The notes under the pieces: generated by a model
Seen by the model: only the letters and a program-made list of their open reading frames with translations
The model's database searches: none
Told to the model about the DNA's origin: nothing
Translations under genes and position numbers: made by a program
Source of the DNA: JALCLA01 sp965653565
GTDB lineage: Bacteria > Pseudomonadota > Gammaproteobacteria > Xanthomonadales > Xanthomonadaceae
Assembly: GCA_965653565.1 (NCBI GenBank)
Contig: CBFHAI010000052.1
Span: 1-32,148, forward strand
Direction: 5' to 3'
DNA length: 32,148 nt
Shown: positions 31,961 through 32,148 of the stretch, piece by piece
Numbering within the stretch: position 1 is the first letter of the stretch
Layout: every line of letters starts with the position of its first letter

Positions 31961-32088
31961 CTCCGGGCGGGTGGATCAGCCCGTCAGGGTTGCGCGCATG
32001 GATGCGCGCAAGTTTGTCGTCAGGACAGGGACGTGCTGTCGACAAACCCCACCCGCCCGGAGCTTCCCCTCAACCGAAGGTTGAGGGG
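31961..32088. other. Structured intergenic element with three-way-junction fold
   Basis: CTCCGGGCGGGTGG at 31961-31974 pairs perfectly with CCACCCGCCCGGAG at 32049-32062. Inside are two adjacent hairpins: 31990-32011 (TTGCGCGCAT, loop GG, ATGCGCGCAA) and 32012-32047 (arms GTTTGTCG and CGACAAAC, loop about 20 bases). A third hairpin follows at 32066-32088 (CCCCTCAACC, GAA, GGTTGAGGGG). A 12-base direct repeat GTGAAGCGGCTC precedes it at 31928 and 31952. I recall related elements scattered in Xanthomonad genomes, but cannot tell if it is a RNA, a mobile repeat or a terminator. No gene is visible in 31838-32148. Confidence 0.6.
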
Positions 32089-32148
32089 CGCGTAACCCGG
32101 GGTGTGTTTCTTTGTTACTTTCTTTGCACAAGTGTATGGACCGGACAC

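Overview
The window is high-GC chromosomal DNA of a gammaproteobacterium, most likely order Xanthomonadales/Lysobacterales (Rhodanobacteraceae or Lysobacteraceae). Reasons: the rpsO-pnp type and gene content, frequent GTG starts, intergenic inverted repeats built on GGACGCAAAGG / GGACGCAGAGG, a protein remnant ending in IFGDGFEP, and a structured repeat at the right edge of a kind I recall from this order. No rRNA, tRNA, CRISPR array or transposase was found.

Layout. (1) 1-4300, accessory: the N-terminal part of a secreted subtilase, a small unknown protein with its own terminator, and a 712-aa P-loop ATPase with a zinc ribbon and winged helix, all on the minus strand. The ATPase gene is visibly AT-richer than its surroundings and lies where truB would usually precede rpsO. 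(2) 4300-8500, core: rpsO and pnp with promoter and two strong terminators, then a membrane-anchored unknown. (3) 8500-11090: HIT hydrolase and two small exported/anchored unknowns. (4) 11089-16376, stress cluster: an ECF sigma factor, DUF4142 protein, amicyanin-like cupredoxin, Rnk-type regulator with a coupled 63-aa protein, NhaR-like LysR regulator, Tat-exported DUF2935 ferritin-like protein and DUF488 protein. (5) 16426-19017: LytS/LytR-type two-component pair and a secreted SnoaL-like protein. (6) 19187-22597: a gene remnant, repeats, a pilin-like secreted domain, pssA, a TPR lipoprotein and a small secreted protein. (7) 22670-30872: GntP-family permease, TonB-dependent receptor, polyhydroxybutyrate-depolymerase-like lipoprotein and a 1106-aa symporter-fused hybrid sensor kinase. 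(8) tcdA and a structured repeat close the window.

The two main results concern regions 4 and 7. In region 4, two intergenic spaces each hold a back-to-back pair of near-identical promoter-like sequences (GGAACC, 14 nt, GCATC, with TG three bases before GCATC). They face the sigma gene, the DUF4142-cupredoxin pair, the DUF2935 gene and the DUF488 gene. This reads as a self-regulated ECF regulon of metal-binding or ferritin-like envelope proteins, with no anti-sigma gene alongside. In region 7, the receptor, lipoprotein depolymerase and permease could form a route for taking up and degrading polyhydroxybutyrate or its oligomers, next to a kinase of the CbrA/CrbS type that in relatives controls carbon or acetate use. 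Both readings are inferences from sequence and context.
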